A stretch of 64,000 nucleotides of DNA from Geobacter sp. (GCA_003574895.1 PJFB01000007.1:1-64000), one strand, 5' to 3'. Shown: positions 37,601 to 46,469, counted from the stretch's first letter. The notes: generated from the letters alone by a model not told the origin. Program-made: numbers and translations.

Positions 37601-38175
37601 CCGGCAAAAATATCAACCTGCTGGTTCTGGACACCGAAGTTTACTCCAATACCGGCGGCCAGGCATCCAAGTCCACTCCTCTGGGTGCTGTCGCCCAGTT
37701 CGCCGCCGGCGGTAAGCCGGTCGCCAAAAAGGATCTTGGCATGCTGGCCATGTCCTACGGCACAGTCTATGTTGCCGCTGTATCGCTCTCCAACCCGGCC
37801 CAATGCGTCAAGGCCATGTTGGAAGCAGAGGCCTACGATGGTCCGTCTCTGATCGTAGCCTATTCTCACTGCATCGCCCACGGCATCGACATGACCTCCG
37901 CCGTGGATAACCAGAGGAGAGCCGTCCAATGCGGTTACTGGCCCCTGTACCGCTACAACCCGGCCCTGGCAACAGAAAGCAAGAACCCGCTGCAGTTGGA
38001 CAGCAAGGCGCCGACCATCTCGCTTGAAGAATATGCCTACGGCGAAAACCGCTACAAGTCTCTCAAAAAGATGAATCCCGAGGCAGCCGAGGACTTGATG
38101 AAAAAGGCTACCCACTCGACACAGTCCCGCTTCTCCTACTATCAGAAGCTGGCAGCACTCAACTACGAAGAGTAA
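34603..38175 (+). CDS. Pyruvate:ferredoxin (flavodoxin) oxidoreductase, single-chain
   Basis: The 1,190-residue homodimer-type enzyme interconverts pyruvate and acetyl-CoA plus CO2 with ferredoxin. The order is alpha domain (YPITPSSVMGE, the pyruvate and TPP site), gamma domain, a ferredoxin domain with CIQCGICSFVCPHA and CTGCGACAYNCPAKD, and the beta domain with CAGCGETPYLGL for the proximal cluster and GDGWAYDIGYGGLDHV for TPP. The ATG follows AAAGGAG. The frame is open 69 codons further upstream but the N-terminal motif sits right at this start. It is one of the best-conserved genes here, and no partner genes are needed. Confidence 0.96.
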   Translation: MSRRMVTIDGNTAAAHVAHATNEVIAIYPITPSSVMGEISDAKSAVGEKNIWGNVPTVVEMQSEGGAAGAVHGALQAGALTTTFTASQGLLLMIPNMFKIAGELTSTVFHVSARAIAAQALSIFGDHSDVMSCRSTGWAFLCSNNVQEVMDFALISQSSTLRSRVPFLHYFDGFRTSHEALKVEELTFDDMRTMLDDKLIAEHKGRGLCPDRPVMRGTAQNPDVYFQGRETVNPYYPECIGIVEEEMNKFAKLTGRKYKLVDYVGAKDAERVVVVMGSGADVVQETVENLVAKGEKVGVVKIRLYRPFPLDAFIKALPKTVQKIAVLDRTKEPGSLGEPIYLDVRTAIGEAMAEKKFSFNGYPVIVGGRYGLGSKEFNPAMAKAVLDNLKAAKPKNHFVVGIEEDVTNCSLKLDKAYKNPMDGVYQAMFYGLGSDGTVGANKNSIKIIGEETKNNAQAYFVYDSKKAGSMTTSHLRFGKKPIRAPYLVQEADFVACHNFSFLEKYDMLSKAKKGATFLLNAPFDHTEVWDKMPVEVQQQIIDKQLKFYVIDGVKLGNEIGLGPRINVIMQTAFFKISNIIPLKTAIDSIKNAIKKSYGKAGEKVLEMNYKAVDAGLNNLYEVSVPAKATSSIKMAAAVSSKAPGFVKEVTAPIIAGLGDDLPVSKMPADGTFPTATSQYEKRNIAIDIPVWDEKLCIQCGICSFVCPHAVVRMKAYDAAKLKGAPKAFKSADCKIPEMAGKKLTIQIAPEDCTGCGACAYNCPAKDKQNPNHKALDMHFQPPLRAQEAENFEFFLSLPDVDPTQVKMDTLRSNQLIRPLFEFSGACAGCGETPYLGLLSRLFGDRMLIANATGCTSIYGGNLPTTPWAQRADGRGPAWSNSLFEDNAEFGFGMRLTVDQFTKSAKECLELLIASEDKACKAAAPLMKEIIAADQTGQAGIEAQRERVAKLKGTLAGCKEPTAQLLLPIADYLVKKSVWCIGGDGWAYDIGYGGLDHVIASGKNINLLVLDTEVYSNTGGQASKSTPLGAVAQFAAGGKPVAKKDLGMLAMSYGTVYVAAVSLSNPAQCVKAMLEAEAYDGPSLIVAYSHCIAHGIDMTSAVDNQRRAVQCGYWPLYRYNPALATESKNPLQLDSKAPTISLEEYAYGENRYKSLKKMNPEAAEDLMKKATHSTQSRFSYYQKLAALNYEE

Positions 38176-38220
38176 TGAGGGTGCTAAACAAAGTAACCTG
38201 ACGTTGTAAAAATCAGTCAC

Positions 38221-38260
38221 AAATGGCCCTGCGGAATATCGCAGGGCCATTTGTGTTTTT
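38221..38260 (+). terminator. Intrinsic terminator of por
   Basis: A 13-bp perfect stem (AAATGGCCCTGCG with CGCAGGGCCATTT), a 6-base loop and a GTGTTTTT tail lie 45 bases after the por stop. Confidence 0.9.
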
Positions 38261-38309
38261 GCAATACCACCCAAAGAACTGGTATAGTGTCGAACATTTG
38301 GATGTGAGT

Positions 38310-39617
38310 ATGTCTGTGACCCGTACAACGTTACATACTATCCTGATAGCGCTTTGCTGCTGTTTGACGTTTCTGCCAAGTGCGCAAGCGACCGTGCCGT
38401 CCAAGGATGTCGGAAGCATTGCTGCTGATGCCGGTCAAGCCGAGTACCGAACCCCGCTGGCTGGCGAACAATACGTTTTGACACTGCTGGGGGAGCAGAT
38501 TGTCATTCCTCCCAGGGACAGGGCCAACCAACTTGCCTTGACGCTTGGCGGTACCTTTTTCAGCCCGGCCGTGGGTAATACGGATGCATTGCCATTTGCG
38601 GCGCTTTATTGGCGGAGGGAATCCAAGCGGTCCAGGACCCGTCTCATATTCGGTCTCTTTGTCAACGAACTTGACCATGCGCTGAAATATGGCCGTTTCG
38701 AGTTGTTGGGCCACCTGGAGAACAATACCGTCCCCTTTCCCGTCAAAGAAATCGAAAACGGCAGGGAAGTCAAGCAGAGCAGCATTGTCTGGGGACAGGC
38801 CGCCGGCTGGATTGGAGCGGGTTATCACCTGCCAGTAGCGCCCTTCCAGATGGATAACGACCTGCGAATACAGGTATTTTATGAGGGGGGTTACCTCTAC
38901 TCCGGACGCACCGCGGAAACAGGCGCCCATGTCGTGTTGCCGCCTGACACCTATGTTCATGGCCTTCGGCTCCGGACCAGATACGACGGCATGCGGCGCA
39001 ATATCCTGGAGTTGCTGCACAAGGGTTTTGCCGGCGGCATGGACGTGGAGTGGGGACGAAGAATGCGCTGGTCCGACGCCACCTACGGCGGGACAATTTT
39101 CAGCAGGGATGCTACCCAGGAGTATATCAAGCTGTCCGGCTACCTGATAGCCGCCATGCCGCTGCCCGGGCTTTCGGAACAAAACCGCCTTATCCTCAGC
39201 CTGTATGGCGGTGCCGCACCGGATCGCAACCTGGACCGGTTCAGTGCTTTTCGTATCGGCGGTGGCCCCTTTCCAAACGAGAGTGACGACCTTGCGCGCA
39301 GTCCCTACCCCGGGGCCCAGTTCAACCAGTTCCCGGTGTCCGACTATGTCCTTGGTACGGTGGAATATCGTCGGGAATTGCTGGCTTTTCTCTATCTGCA
39401 TCTGCGCGGCACTTTTGCCTGGGCAAATCGCGATGTCTTGACATCTCCCCGCCCGGTGAAACTCGATGACAGCCCCGGCAAGGCGCTGTCGGTCGGACTT
39501 ACAAGCGGATGCTCGTGGAATTCTTCACTCTATCTGGAATACTCCCATGACGATGGCATCCTCAGGAACGGAACTCCTGGAGACAGCGTCCTGGCCCTGT
39601 GGTCAAAGTCTTTTTAA
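38310..39617 (+). CDS. Outer membrane beta-barrel protein of unknown family
   Basis: The 435-residue protein has an N-terminal signal peptide (TLHTILIALCCCLTFLPSAQA). Long amphipathic strands follow, and it ends in LWSKSF, the terminal Phe of BAM-inserted barrels. I do not recognise the family; the strand-rich C-terminal half recalls Omp85-type barrels but POTRA domains are absent. I chose the ATG at 38310 because the open frame upstream (38223) lies in the por terminator. There is no good ribosome site. Neighbours give no hint of a substrate. Confidence 0.7.
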   Translation: MSVTRTTLHTILIALCCCLTFLPSAQATVPSKDVGSIAADAGQAEYRTPLAGEQYVLTLLGEQIVIPPRDRANQLALTLGGTFFSPAVGNTDALPFAALYWRRESKRSRTRLIFGLFVNELDHALKYGRFELLGHLENNTVPFPVKEIENGREVKQSSIVWGQAAGWIGAGYHLPVAPFQMDNDLRIQVFYEGGYLYSGRTAETGAHVVLPPDTYVHGLRLRTRYDGMRRNILELLHKGFAGGMDVEWGRRMRWSDATYGGTIFSRDATQEYIKLSGYLIAAMPLPGLSEQNRLILSLYGGAAPDRNLDRFSAFRIGGGPFPNESDDLARSPYPGAQFNQFPVSDYVLGTVEYRRELLAFLYLHLRGTFAWANRDVLTSPRPVKLDDSPGKALSVGLTSGCSWNSSLYLEYSHDDGILRNGTPGDSVLALWSKSF

Positions 39618-39640
39618 ATCAATATAGGAAGGTGCGGTCA

Positions 39641-40519
39641 ATGGAGTCTCAGGTGCAAAAGGTTTTCATAGCAGGGTGCGGCTATATCGGGGAGCGTGTC
39701 GGCCGTCTGGCCCGCCAGTCCGGCGCAGAGGTGACCTGCATGTCCAGGTCCAGGGAACATGGCGAAAAACTGGCCGCAGAGGGATACAAAACCGTAGCCA
39801 GTACCCTGGATGACCCGACCGGTATCCCGGCCCTAAACGTTGCCGGCAGCGTGGTATATTATTTTGTCCCTCCGCCGGGCGGTGGTATTTCCGACCCCCG
39901 GGCCAGGAACTTCTGTGCGGCACTTGGTGGCTCTGCCGCGCCGAACAAGATCATATATATCAGCGCCACCTCGGTGTATGGCAAAACAGGCGGTGCGATA
40001 GTCACGGAAGCATCACCCGCCACGCCTGCCTCGTCAATGGGAAAACGGCGGCTGGATGCGGAGAATACATTTCGGGAATATGGTGCCGCCTGCGGCGCGG
40101 CGGTGATCATTCTGCGAGTGAGCGGCATCTATGGCCCGGGCCGGCTGCCGTTGATGCAGATCCAGCAGCAACAGCCGCTGCTGCGGGAGGAAGAATCAGG
40201 GCCCAGCAACCGTATCCATGCCGATGATCTTGCCCGGATCTGCCTGGCAGCGGCGGAAAAGGGGCAGGATGGCGATATTTTCAATGTCAGCGATGGCCAC
40301 CCCAGCAGTATGACGACCTATTTCAATGCCGTTGCCGACATTCTGCAGCAACCGCGGCAGCCGCTGGTGACGCTGGAAGAAGCCAGACGTGTCATGTCGC
40401 CGCTGATGCTGTCCTATGTCAGTGAGACGCGGGTCGTGGCTAATTCCAGGATGCTGGAACGCCTGGGTATCACCCTGCGCTATCCGACCATCGCGGAGGG
40501 GTTACGGGCGTCGCTGTAA
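39641..40519 (+). CDS. NAD-dependent epimerase/dehydratase family protein (YeeZ-like)
   Basis: The 292-residue SDR has an unusual glycine-rich start, VFIAGCGYIGERVGRLARQ, in place of GxxGxxG, like the YeeZ group, and ISATSVYGKTGG near the catalytic Ser-Thr. The usual Tyr-Lys pair is not clear: MGKRRLDAE takes its place. It is therefore probably not a classical sugar epimerase. The ATG at 39641 follows AGGAAGG; the ORF extends to 39599 into the previous gene's stop region. The substrate is unknown. It is co-directional with the OMP gene before it and the glycosylase after it. Confidence 0.72.
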   Translation: MESQVQKVFIAGCGYIGERVGRLARQSGAEVTCMSRSREHGEKLAAEGYKTVASTLDDPTGIPALNVAGSVVYYFVPPPGGGISDPRARNFCAALGGSAAPNKIIYISATSVYGKTGGAIVTEASPATPASSMGKRRLDAENTFREYGAACGAAVIILRVSGIYGPGRLPLMQIQQQQPLLREEESGPSNRIHADDLARICLAAAEKGQDGDIFNVSDGHPSSMTTYFNAVADILQQPRQPLVTLEEARRVMSPLMLSYVSETRVVANSRMLERLGITLRYPTIAEGLRASL

Positions 40520-40545
40520 TCAATAACAACGCGAAAAACGCGGCC

Positions 40546-41199
40546 ATGGGACAACAACTCCTGGATATCTTCGAGCGCTTGCTGGCCCATTACGGCCCGC
40601 TGAGCTGGTGGCCGGCCGAAACCCCCTTCGAGGTCTGCGTTGGGGCGATCCTGACCCAGAATACCGCCTGGACCAATGTCGAGAAGGCTGTCAGGGCGCT
40701 CAAGCAGGCCAATGTCCTTGATCCGGCCGGTCTTCGCGACATTGGACAGGAAAGGCTTGCCCAACTCATCCGGCCGGCCGGATATTTCAATGTCAAAAGC
40801 CAAAGACTCAAAGATTTTATCGGCTGGCTCCAGGCAAAATTTGACGGTTCACTGGAGCAAATGTTTGCCAATGACTGGCAGGGCCTGCGTAACGAACTCC
40901 TTGAAGTGCGCGGCATAGGCCCGGAAACCTGCGATGCGATCCTGCTGTATGCCGGCCAGAAACCGACCTTTGTGGTGGATGCCTATACCAGGCGGCTGTT
41001 TAACCGCCTTGGCCTGCTATCCATCAATTCCGGTTATGAGGAAACGAGAGCGCTGTTCATGGAGAACCTCCCTGCCGATGTGCCCCTGTACAATGAGTAT
41101 CATGCCTTGATCGTCGAGCACTGCAAGCAGTTCTGCCGTAAAAAAGCCTCTTGCGGGGAGTGCCCGCTCGCTGCCGGCTGTTGCCATGCCTGTCCTTGA
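40546..41199 (+). CDS. Endonuclease III-like HhH-GPD DNA glycosylase
   Basis: The 217-residue protein has the HhH-GPD fold. ILTQNTAWTNVEKAV is the helix start, LLEVRGIGPETCDAIL is the hairpin, and VVDAYTRRL holds the catalytic Asp. The Lys of Nth is replaced by a non-Lys (the PETCD segment), so it is likely a monofunctional glycosylase. Four cysteines at the C-terminus (CRKKASCGECPLAAGC, spacing 5-2-5) fit a 4Fe-4S cluster. It may remove alkylated or oxidised bases. The gene is 26 bases after the epimerase. Confidence 0.85.
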   Translation: MGQQLLDIFERLLAHYGPLSWWPAETPFEVCVGAILTQNTAWTNVEKAVRALKQANVLDPAGLRDIGQERLAQLIRPAGYFNVKSQRLKDFIGWLQAKFDGSLEQMFANDWQGLRNELLEVRGIGPETCDAILLYAGQKPTFVVDAYTRRLFNRLGLLSINSGYEETRALFMENLPADVPLYNEYHALIVEHCKQFCRKKASCGECPLAAGCCHACP

Positions 41200-41267
41200 C
41201 CTGTTTAATAAAGATATAGAATAATTTCATGTAATGTTGATAAGTTATAAATTTTTTGGGCTTGCGG

Positions 41268-41295
41268 TTGCCATACGGATTTGGTATAGTATACT
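41268..41295 (+). promoter_or_regulatory. Promoter of a short transcript before folK
   Basis: TTGCCA (41268-41273) and TATACT (41290-41295) are 16 bases apart. RNA would begin near 41302 and end at the terminator at 41375. Confidence 0.5.
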
Positions 41296-41301
41296 AAGAA
41301 A

Positions 41302-41375
41302 AAAGCTTGCGAGGGTTGTTACAAACCCTCATTTGCCCTGGTGACTTTCCCTCCTAGTTGCCAGGGTGTTTTTTT
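41302..41375 (+). ncRNA. Candidate small RNA or attenuated leader (about 74 bases)
   Basis: A promoter-like pair at 41268-41295 is followed by a first hairpin (GAGGGTT with AACCCTC, 41311-41330) and then a terminator hairpin with seven T residues ending at 41375. No reading frame fits inside. It could be an independent small RNA or a leader that limits transcription of folK 70 bases downstream. No known RNA family is recognised. Confidence 0.45.
41336..41375 (+). terminator. Intrinsic terminator before folK
   Basis: An 11-bp stem with two G-T pairs (CCCTGGTGACT with AGTTGCCAGGG) and a 9-base loop are followed by TG and seven T residues. It lies downstream of the glycosylase gene by about 140 bases, so it probably ends the short transcript instead. 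Confidence 0.75.
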
Positions 41376-41445
41376 GCTTGCCCCGGCACAGGGCAGATGC
41401 ACGGCGCGGTTGACGGCACCCCGGTGATTGTGCTTTAATCGCCGC

Positions 41446-41934
41446 GTGGAAACGGATGCTTACATCGCCCTTGGCTCCAATCTGGGAGATCGGGAGTTGA
41501 ACCTGTTGCGTGCAGTGGCTGAGATCGGCAAACTCCCGGAGAGCAAGGTGAGCGCCCTCTCGCCATTCTACGAGACATCCCCGGTTGGTGTAACGAACCA
41601 GCCGCATTTCTTCAATGCTGTCTTACGGCTTGCAACCAAACTTTCTCCACATGACCTGCTAACCCGTCTCCAGCATATCGAGAATGATGTTTTTCAACGT
41701 ACCAGGAACATCCGGTGGGGGGCGCGCACCATGGACCTGGACCTGCTGCTCTACGGTTCCGAGGTCATTGACGGCCCCGAACTGACGCTCCCCCATCCAC
41801 GCTTGGCGGAGCGGCGTTTCGTGCTCCAGCCGTTGCACGATATTGCACCTGACCTGGTGCATCCGGTTCTGGGCAGGAGTGTGGCGGAGTTGCTTGTTGC
41901 GCTGAAATCGGCGGAGTCCGTGGTAAAAATCTGA
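41446..41934 (+). CDS. folK: 2-amino-4-hydroxy-6-hydroxymethyldihydropteridine pyrophosphokinase
   Basis: The protein of about 162 residues transfers pyrophosphate from ATP to the pterin in folate synthesis. YIALGSNLGDRELNL starts the fold, FYETSPVG and QPHFFNAVLRLAT follow, and RWGARTMDLDLLLYG with LPHPRLAERRFVLQPL carry the ATP and pterin sites. I chose the GTG at 41446; a TTG at 41428 is also open, and neither has a strong ribosome site. The next gene begins 14 bases later. Confidence 0.92.
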   Translation: METDAYIALGSNLGDRELNLLRAVAEIGKLPESKVSALSPFYETSPVGVTNQPHFFNAVLRLATKLSPHDLLTRLQHIENDVFQRTRNIRWGARTMDLDLLLYGSEVIDGPELTLPHPRLAERRFVLQPLHDIAPDLVHPVLGRSVAELLVALKSAESVVKI

Positions 41935-41948
41935 AGGAAAGGTTTCCC

Positions 41949-42209
41949 GTGATCAGACTGCTTGTCTGGCTGCTGCTCATATATATCGGCTACCGGGTTG
42001 TCTCAAGCCTGGCGGGTGGCAAAAACCATCGCAACGAAAGCACCAGCGACCAGGACGAAGCCGAAACCACCCATTGCGACCCTGTCTGCGGGGTCTACGT
42101 ATCGGAAGAAGATGCCGTGGTTGGCCGGCTCGACGGCCAGCGCCACTATTTCTGCTCCCTTGCATGCCTGGAAAAATACCGCGAACAACTTGACCATAAA
42201 TCTATCTAA
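41949..42209 (+). CDS. Small membrane-anchored YHS-type protein
   Basis: The 86-residue protein has one N-terminal membrane helix (about residues 3-20), a charged linker and a C-terminal YHS-like motif, [16 protein letters not shown] followed by [16 protein letters not shown]-like domains bind metal through such cysteines and appear in heavy-metal and copper proteins. The start is GTG behind AAGGAAAGG. It lies between folK and the transaldolase gene with short gaps, and its role is not known. Confidence 0.8.
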   Translation: MIRLLVWLLLIYIGYRVVSSLAGGKNHRNESTSDQDEAETTHCDPVCGVYVSEEDAVVGRLDGQRHYFCSLACLEKYREQLDHKSI

Positions 42210-42220
42210 CGGAGGAAATC

Positions 42221-42865
42221 ATGAAGTTTTTCATCGACACGGCGGATGTCAACGAGATCCGCGCAGCCCACGATCTGGGGCTGGTAGACGGCGTAACCAC
42301 CAACCCGTCCCTGATCGCCAAGTCAGGGCGTAAATTCAAGGATGTCATCAAGGAGATCGTCTCCATTGTCGATGGCCCCATCTCGGCCGAAGTGGTTTCC
42401 CTGGATTGCCCCGGCATGCTCAAGGAGGCCAAGGAACTGGTCAAGATCCACAAGAACATCGTCATCAAGGTTCCCATGACCCCCGAAGGGCTCAAGGCCA
42501 CCAAAGCCCTTTCAGAAAAGGGGGTCAAGGTCAACGTGACCCTGATCTTCACCCCCATGCAGGCCCTGCTGGCGGCCAAGGCCGGCGCAGCCTACGTCTC
42601 GCCCTTTGTCGGCCGCCTGGATGATATTTCCCAGGACGGTATGGGGATCATCGAGGAAATCCGTACCATCTTCGACAACTACGGCTACACGTCGGAGATC
42701 ATCGTGGCCAGCGTCCGCAACCCGATCCACGTGCTCAATTCCGCCCTGATCGGCGCTGATATCGCCACCATCCCATACTCGGTCATCATGCAGCTGGCCA
42801 AACACCCCCTGACCGATGCCGGCATCAAAAAGTTCCTGGAAGACTGGGAAAACGTTCCCAAGTAA
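42221..42865 (+). CDS. Transaldolase-like fructose-6-phosphate aldolase
   Basis: The 214-residue protein is the short class I aldolase of the TalC/FSA type. It begins [14 protein letters not shown], has [13 protein letters not shown], the Schiff-base lysine in [12 protein letters not shown] at about residue 89, and [12 protein letters not shown]. It joins or splits C3 and C6 or C7 sugar phosphates, supporting pentose phosphate metabolism where classical transaldolase is lacking. The ATG follows GGAGG. It is followed by glgA in the same direction. Confidence 0.94.
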   Translation: MKFFIDTADVNEIRAAHDLGLVDGVTTNPSLIAKSGRKFKDVIKEIVSIVDGPISAEVVSLDCPGMLKEAKELVKIHKNIVIKVPMTPEGLKATKALSEKGVKVNVTLIFTPMQALLAAKAGAAYVSPFVGRLDDISQDGMGIIEEIRTIFDNYGYTSEIIVASVRNPIHVLNSALIGADIATIPYSVIMQLAKHPLTDAGIKKFLEDWENVPK

Positions 42866-42920
42866 TGCTTGGCCATTAGCTCCTGCAACGGCAGGAACAA
42901 ATCAAGAGTCCGGAGCACGA

Positions 42921-44435
42921 ATGAAGCGCCCTGAACAGCTGTCCATCCTGTTTGCCGCCTCCGAGGCCGCCCCCTTTGCCAAGGAGGGCGGCCTCGGTGA
43001 TGTTGTCGGCGCGCTGCCTAAGTACCTGGCCCGCCTGGGGCATGATGTCCGGGTGGTCATACCGCGCTATTACTCGGTCAATCGGGAAAAATACGGGCTG
43101 CGCCTGCTGCCCGGTACCCTGGTGGTGCCAATGGGCATCATCGGCCACATGTACTGCGGGGTCTACGAGGGGCGTCTGCCCGGCTGTGATGTCCCCATCT
43201 ACTTCTTGGAGCATGAACAGTTCTACGGCCGCTCCGGGCTCTACCAACAGGACGGCCAGGGCTATCTGGACAACGACAACCGTTTCGTCTTCCTGTCCAA
43301 GGCGTCCCTGGAACTCTGCAAGATGCTTGATTTCCACCCCGACGTCATCCACGCCCATGACTGGCACACCGGCATTATCCCGGCCCTGCTCAACACCACC
43401 TATCTGCATGACCGCTTCGTGGGTGATGCCGCCTCGCTGCTGACGCTGCACAACATGCAGCACCAGGGCAATTTCTACCCCGGCCTCATGGAGGTGCTCG
43501 GCATCGGCTGGAAGCATTTTACCTATCTTGAGCTGGAAAAAGACGATCAGGTCAACCTGCTCAAGGGGGGCATCTACCATGCCACGCTGCTGAACACGGT
43601 CAGCGAGGGGTATGCCCGCGAGATCCAGACCCCTGAATACGGCTGGGGTCTGGAAACGGTGGTGCGCGAACGGGCCACAGACCTGTACGGGATTCTCAAC
43701 GGCGTGGACTACGAAGAATGGAACCCAGCCACCGATCCCTTTATCGCGGCAAAGTTTTCGCCCCGCAACATGAAAGGCAAGGCAATCTGCAAGAGCGATC
43801 TGCAGGCCACCATCGGGTTGCCGCAACGCCCGGACGTGCCTCTGTTCGGCGTGGTTTCCCGCATGGTCAAGCAGAAGGGGACCGATATCCTGGCCGAGGC
43901 CATCCACCGTATCCTGGCAATGGATGTGCAATTCGTCATGGTGGGCAATGGTGAGCCGTGGGCCCATTTCTATTTTGGCGATATCGCCGCCAAATACCCT
44001 GAGAAATTTGCCTGTTTCATCGGTTACGACGAAGCCCTGGCCCACAAGGTCGAGGCCGGAGCCGACTTCTTTGTCATGCCTTCCTCCTTTGAGCCGTGCG
44101 GCCTGAACCAGATGTACAGCCTGGCATACGGCACCCCGCCCATTGTTCGGGCCACCGGCGGTCTGGTGGACAGCGTCGAAAACTTCGACGAAGCTGCCCT
44201 GACCGGTACCGGCTTCAAGTACTGGCAGCACAGCGCCACTGCCCTTTTTGACACCGTTGGCTGGGCCGCCTACACCTTTTACAATAAACCCAAGGGGCTG
44301 GCTGCCCTGCGGCGTAACGGCATGAAGCAGCGCTTTACCTGGGAAGACGCTGCCGCGAAATATGATGGACTCTACCGGCAGGCTGTCCGTCGCCGACGGG
44401 GCGCCGAGTACTATCGCAACCGCTTCGGAGAATAA
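42921..44435 (+). CDS. glgA: Glycogen synthase (ADP-glucose type)
   Basis: The 504-residue GT5 enzyme extends alpha-1,4-glucan chains from ADP-glucose. It has ILFAASEAAPFAKEGGLGDV with the donor-binding KxGG, HAHDWHTGIIPALL, and the C-terminal MPSSFEPCGLNQMYSLAYG with the conserved Glu. The ATG follows GGAG and starts the motif after eight residues; the longer frame from 42816 overlaps the aldolase. A hairpin at 44553-44580 closes the transcript. The presence of glgA implies carbon storage. Confidence 0.95.
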   Translation: MKRPEQLSILFAASEAAPFAKEGGLGDVVGALPKYLARLGHDVRVVIPRYYSVNREKYGLRLLPGTLVVPMGIIGHMYCGVYEGRLPGCDVPIYFLEHEQFYGRSGLYQQDGQGYLDNDNRFVFLSKASLELCKMLDFHPDVIHAHDWHTGIIPALLNTTYLHDRFVGDAASLLTLHNMQHQGNFYPGLMEVLGIGWKHFTYLELEKDDQVNLLKGGIYHATLLNTVSEGYAREIQTPEYGWGLETVVRERATDLYGILNGVDYEEWNPATDPFIAAKFSPRNMKGKAICKSDLQATIGLPQRPDVPLFGVVSRMVKQKGTDILAEAIHRILAMDVQFVMVGNGEPWAHFYFGDIAAKYPEKFACFIGYDEALAHKVEAGADFFVMPSSFEPCGLNQMYSLAYGTPPIVRATGGLVDSVENFDEAALTGTGFKYWQHSATALFDTVGWAAYTFYNKPKGLAALRRNGMKQRFTWEDAAAKYDGLYRQAVRRRRGAEYYRNRFGE

Positions 44436-44552
44436 CGTGCCCAAAGGCTTCGCCGACCAGGACGGGGCAAAAGCGTGCTGCGCAAGATTGTTCGGGCGAG
44501 AGAGATAGTTCTTGCCAGGCATAACCTTAATAAGGTAAAGTATAAAATTAAT

Positions 44553-44580
44553 GGACGGGCCTTAAGCCCGTCCTTTTATT
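44553..44580 (+). terminator. Intrinsic terminator between glgA and typA
   Basis: An 8-bp GC-rich stem (GGACGGGC with GCCCGTCC), a 5-base loop and TTTTATTTT follow the glgA stop by 118 bases. A TTGCCA at 44512-44517 lies upstream, so the hairpin could also sit in the typA leader. Confidence 0.7.
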
Positions 44581-44606
44581 TTGAGAGAATTGAGGAGTTT
44601 TAGACC

Positions 44607-46412
44607 ATGCAGGAGAGAATCAGAAACATTGCCATCATTGCCCATGTCGATCACGGCAAGACAACGCTCGTTGACGCCATGCTCAAGCACGCCGGGGTCT
44701 ACCGCGAAAACGAGGCCATCACCGAGCGGGTCATGGACTCCAACGATCTGGAGAAGGAGCGCGGCATCACCATTCTGGCCAAAAACCTCTCCATCCATCA
44801 TGGCGCCTACAAGATCAACATAGTCGATACCCCGGGCCACGCCGACTTCGGCGGCGAGGTGGAACGCGTGCTCAAGATGGTCGATTCGGTGCTCCTGCTG
44901 GTGGACGCACTGGACGGCCCCATGCCCCAGACCCGCTTTGTGTTGAAGAAGTCCCTGGACCTGGGTCTCAAGCCGATCGTGGTCATCAACAAGATCGACC
45001 GCCCCGGCAGCCGCCCGGACGAGGTGCTTAACATGGTCTTCGACCTGTTCTGCGAACTGAACGCCTCGGACGACCAGTTGGACTTTCCCGTGGTCTACAC
45101 CAGCGCCAAGATGGGTTACGCCAAGCTGGACATCACCATCGATTCTACCAGCATGGAGCCGCTTTTTGCTGTGGTCGAAGCCAATGTCCGACCTCCCAAG
45201 GGCGATGCCAATGCCCCATTCCAGATGTTGATCGCCAACATCGACTACAACGACTATATCGGCCGCATGGCCACCGGCCGCATCTTCAACGGCAAGGTCA
45301 AGGCAGGGGAAACCGTGGCCATGATCAAATGCGACGGCACGGTCAGCAAGGGTCGTATCTCCAAACTGCTTGGCTACGAAGGACTGAAACAGGTTGAGAT
45401 CGAGGAGGCCGGCACCGGCGATATCGTCACCGTGGCCGGATTCGAAGAAGTAAGCATCGGAGAAACCCTGGCCTCTGCCGAGACCCCAATTGCTGTCCCC
45501 TATGTCTCTATCGACGAGCCGACCCTGGCCATGAACTTTATTGTCAATACCTCCCCCTTTGCCGGCCGCGAAGGGAAATGGGTCACCTCGCGCAACATCC
45601 GCGAGCGCCTGACCAAAGAATTGCGCACCAACGTCTCCCTGAGGGTGGAAGATACCGACAGCCCGGACACCTTCAAGGTCTCGGGCCGCGGCGAACTGCA
45701 CCTGTCCATCCTGATCGAGAACATGCGCCGTGAAGGCTTTGAGTTGGCCGTGTCAAAACCGGAAGTCATCATCCGCGAGAAGAACGGCGTCAAGATGGAG
45801 CCTATGGAATACCTGGTGGTGGATGTTGCCTCCGAGTTCCAGGGCGCCATCATCGAGAAGATGGGGCCACGCAAGGGAGAGATGGTGGCCATGGCCCCCA
45901 TGGGGGAGATGGTCAGACTGGAATTCGTCATTCCGGCCAGGGGGCTGATCGGCCTCAGGGGCGAGGTGATGACCGACACCCGCGGCACAGCTGTCATGAC
46001 CCACACCTTTCACGAATATGCCAACTACAAGGGTGATATCCCCGGTCGCAAGAACGGCGTGCTGATCGCCATGGAGCACGGCGAGACTACGGCCTACTCG
46101 CTGGATGCCCTCCAGCCGCGCGGCGTGCTCTTCATCGGGGCCGGCGTCGAGGTCTACGGCGGCATGATCATCGGCCAGCACAGCAAGGACAACGACCTGG
46201 ACGTCAACCCTTGCAAAGGAAAGAAGCTGACCAATGTGCGTGCCTCGGGCACGGATGACGCCATCAAGCTCACCCCGCCGCGCAACCTGACCCTGGAGCA
46301 GGCCCTGGAGTTCATCGATGACGATGAGTTGGTGGAGGTCACTCCCCAGTCGATCCGGCTGCGCAAGAAGGAACTTGACCCCACCAGGCGCAAGCGATCT
46401 GCAAAGGGATAG
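44607..46412 (+). CDS. typA: Ribosome-associated GTPase TypA/BipA
   Basis: The 601-residue translational GTPase resembles EF-G and EF-4. It has the P-loop AHVDHGKT at about residues 12-19, switch [24 protein letters not shown], and the TypA-specific C-terminal GSGxx-type region with [17 protein letters not shown]. It assists ribosome assembly and stress translation. The ATG follows GAGGAG at about ten bases. A strong terminator follows at 46439. It is a single-gene unit. Confidence 0.97.
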   Translation: MQERIRNIAIIAHVDHGKTTLVDAMLKHAGVYRENEAITERVMDSNDLEKERGITILAKNLSIHHGAYKINIVDTPGHADFGGEVERVLKMVDSVLLLVDALDGPMPQTRFVLKKSLDLGLKPIVVINKIDRPGSRPDEVLNMVFDLFCELNASDDQLDFPVVYTSAKMGYAKLDITIDSTSMEPLFAVVEANVRPPKGDANAPFQMLIANIDYNDYIGRMATGRIFNGKVKAGETVAMIKCDGTVSKGRISKLLGYEGLKQVEIEEAGTGDIVTVAGFEEVSIGETLASAETPIAVPYVSIDEPTLAMNFIVNTSPFAGREGKWVTSRNIRERLTKELRTNVSLRVEDTDSPDTFKVSGRGELHLSILIENMRREGFELAVSKPEVIIREKNGVKMEPMEYLVVDVASEFQGAIIEKMGPRKGEMVAMAPMGEMVRLEFVIPARGLIGLRGEVMTDTRGTAVMTHTFHEYANYKGDIPGRKNGVLIAMEHGETTAYSLDALQPRGVLFIGAGVEVYGGMIIGQHSKDNDLDVNPCKGKKLTNVRASGTDDAIKLTPPRNLTLEQALEFIDDDELVEVTPQSIRLRKKELDPTRRKRSAKG

Positions 46413-46438
46413 GAAATTCATACATAATTTCATGGAAA

Positions 46439-46469
46439 AATGCCGGGAAAACCTCCCGGCATTTTTTTT
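46439..46469 (+). terminator. Intrinsic terminator of typA
   Basis: A 10-bp stem (AATGCCGGGA with TCCCGGCATT), a 5-base loop and eight T residues lie 26 bases after the typA stop. Confidence 0.92.

Noticed and set aside
42876-44522. A 548-codon minus-strand frame across glgA
   Set aside because: It is a mirror frame of a GC-rich conserved gene, with no motif of its own.
44562-45701. A 379-codon minus-strand frame across typA
   Set aside because: It is antisense to a certain GTPase gene and reflects codon bias only.
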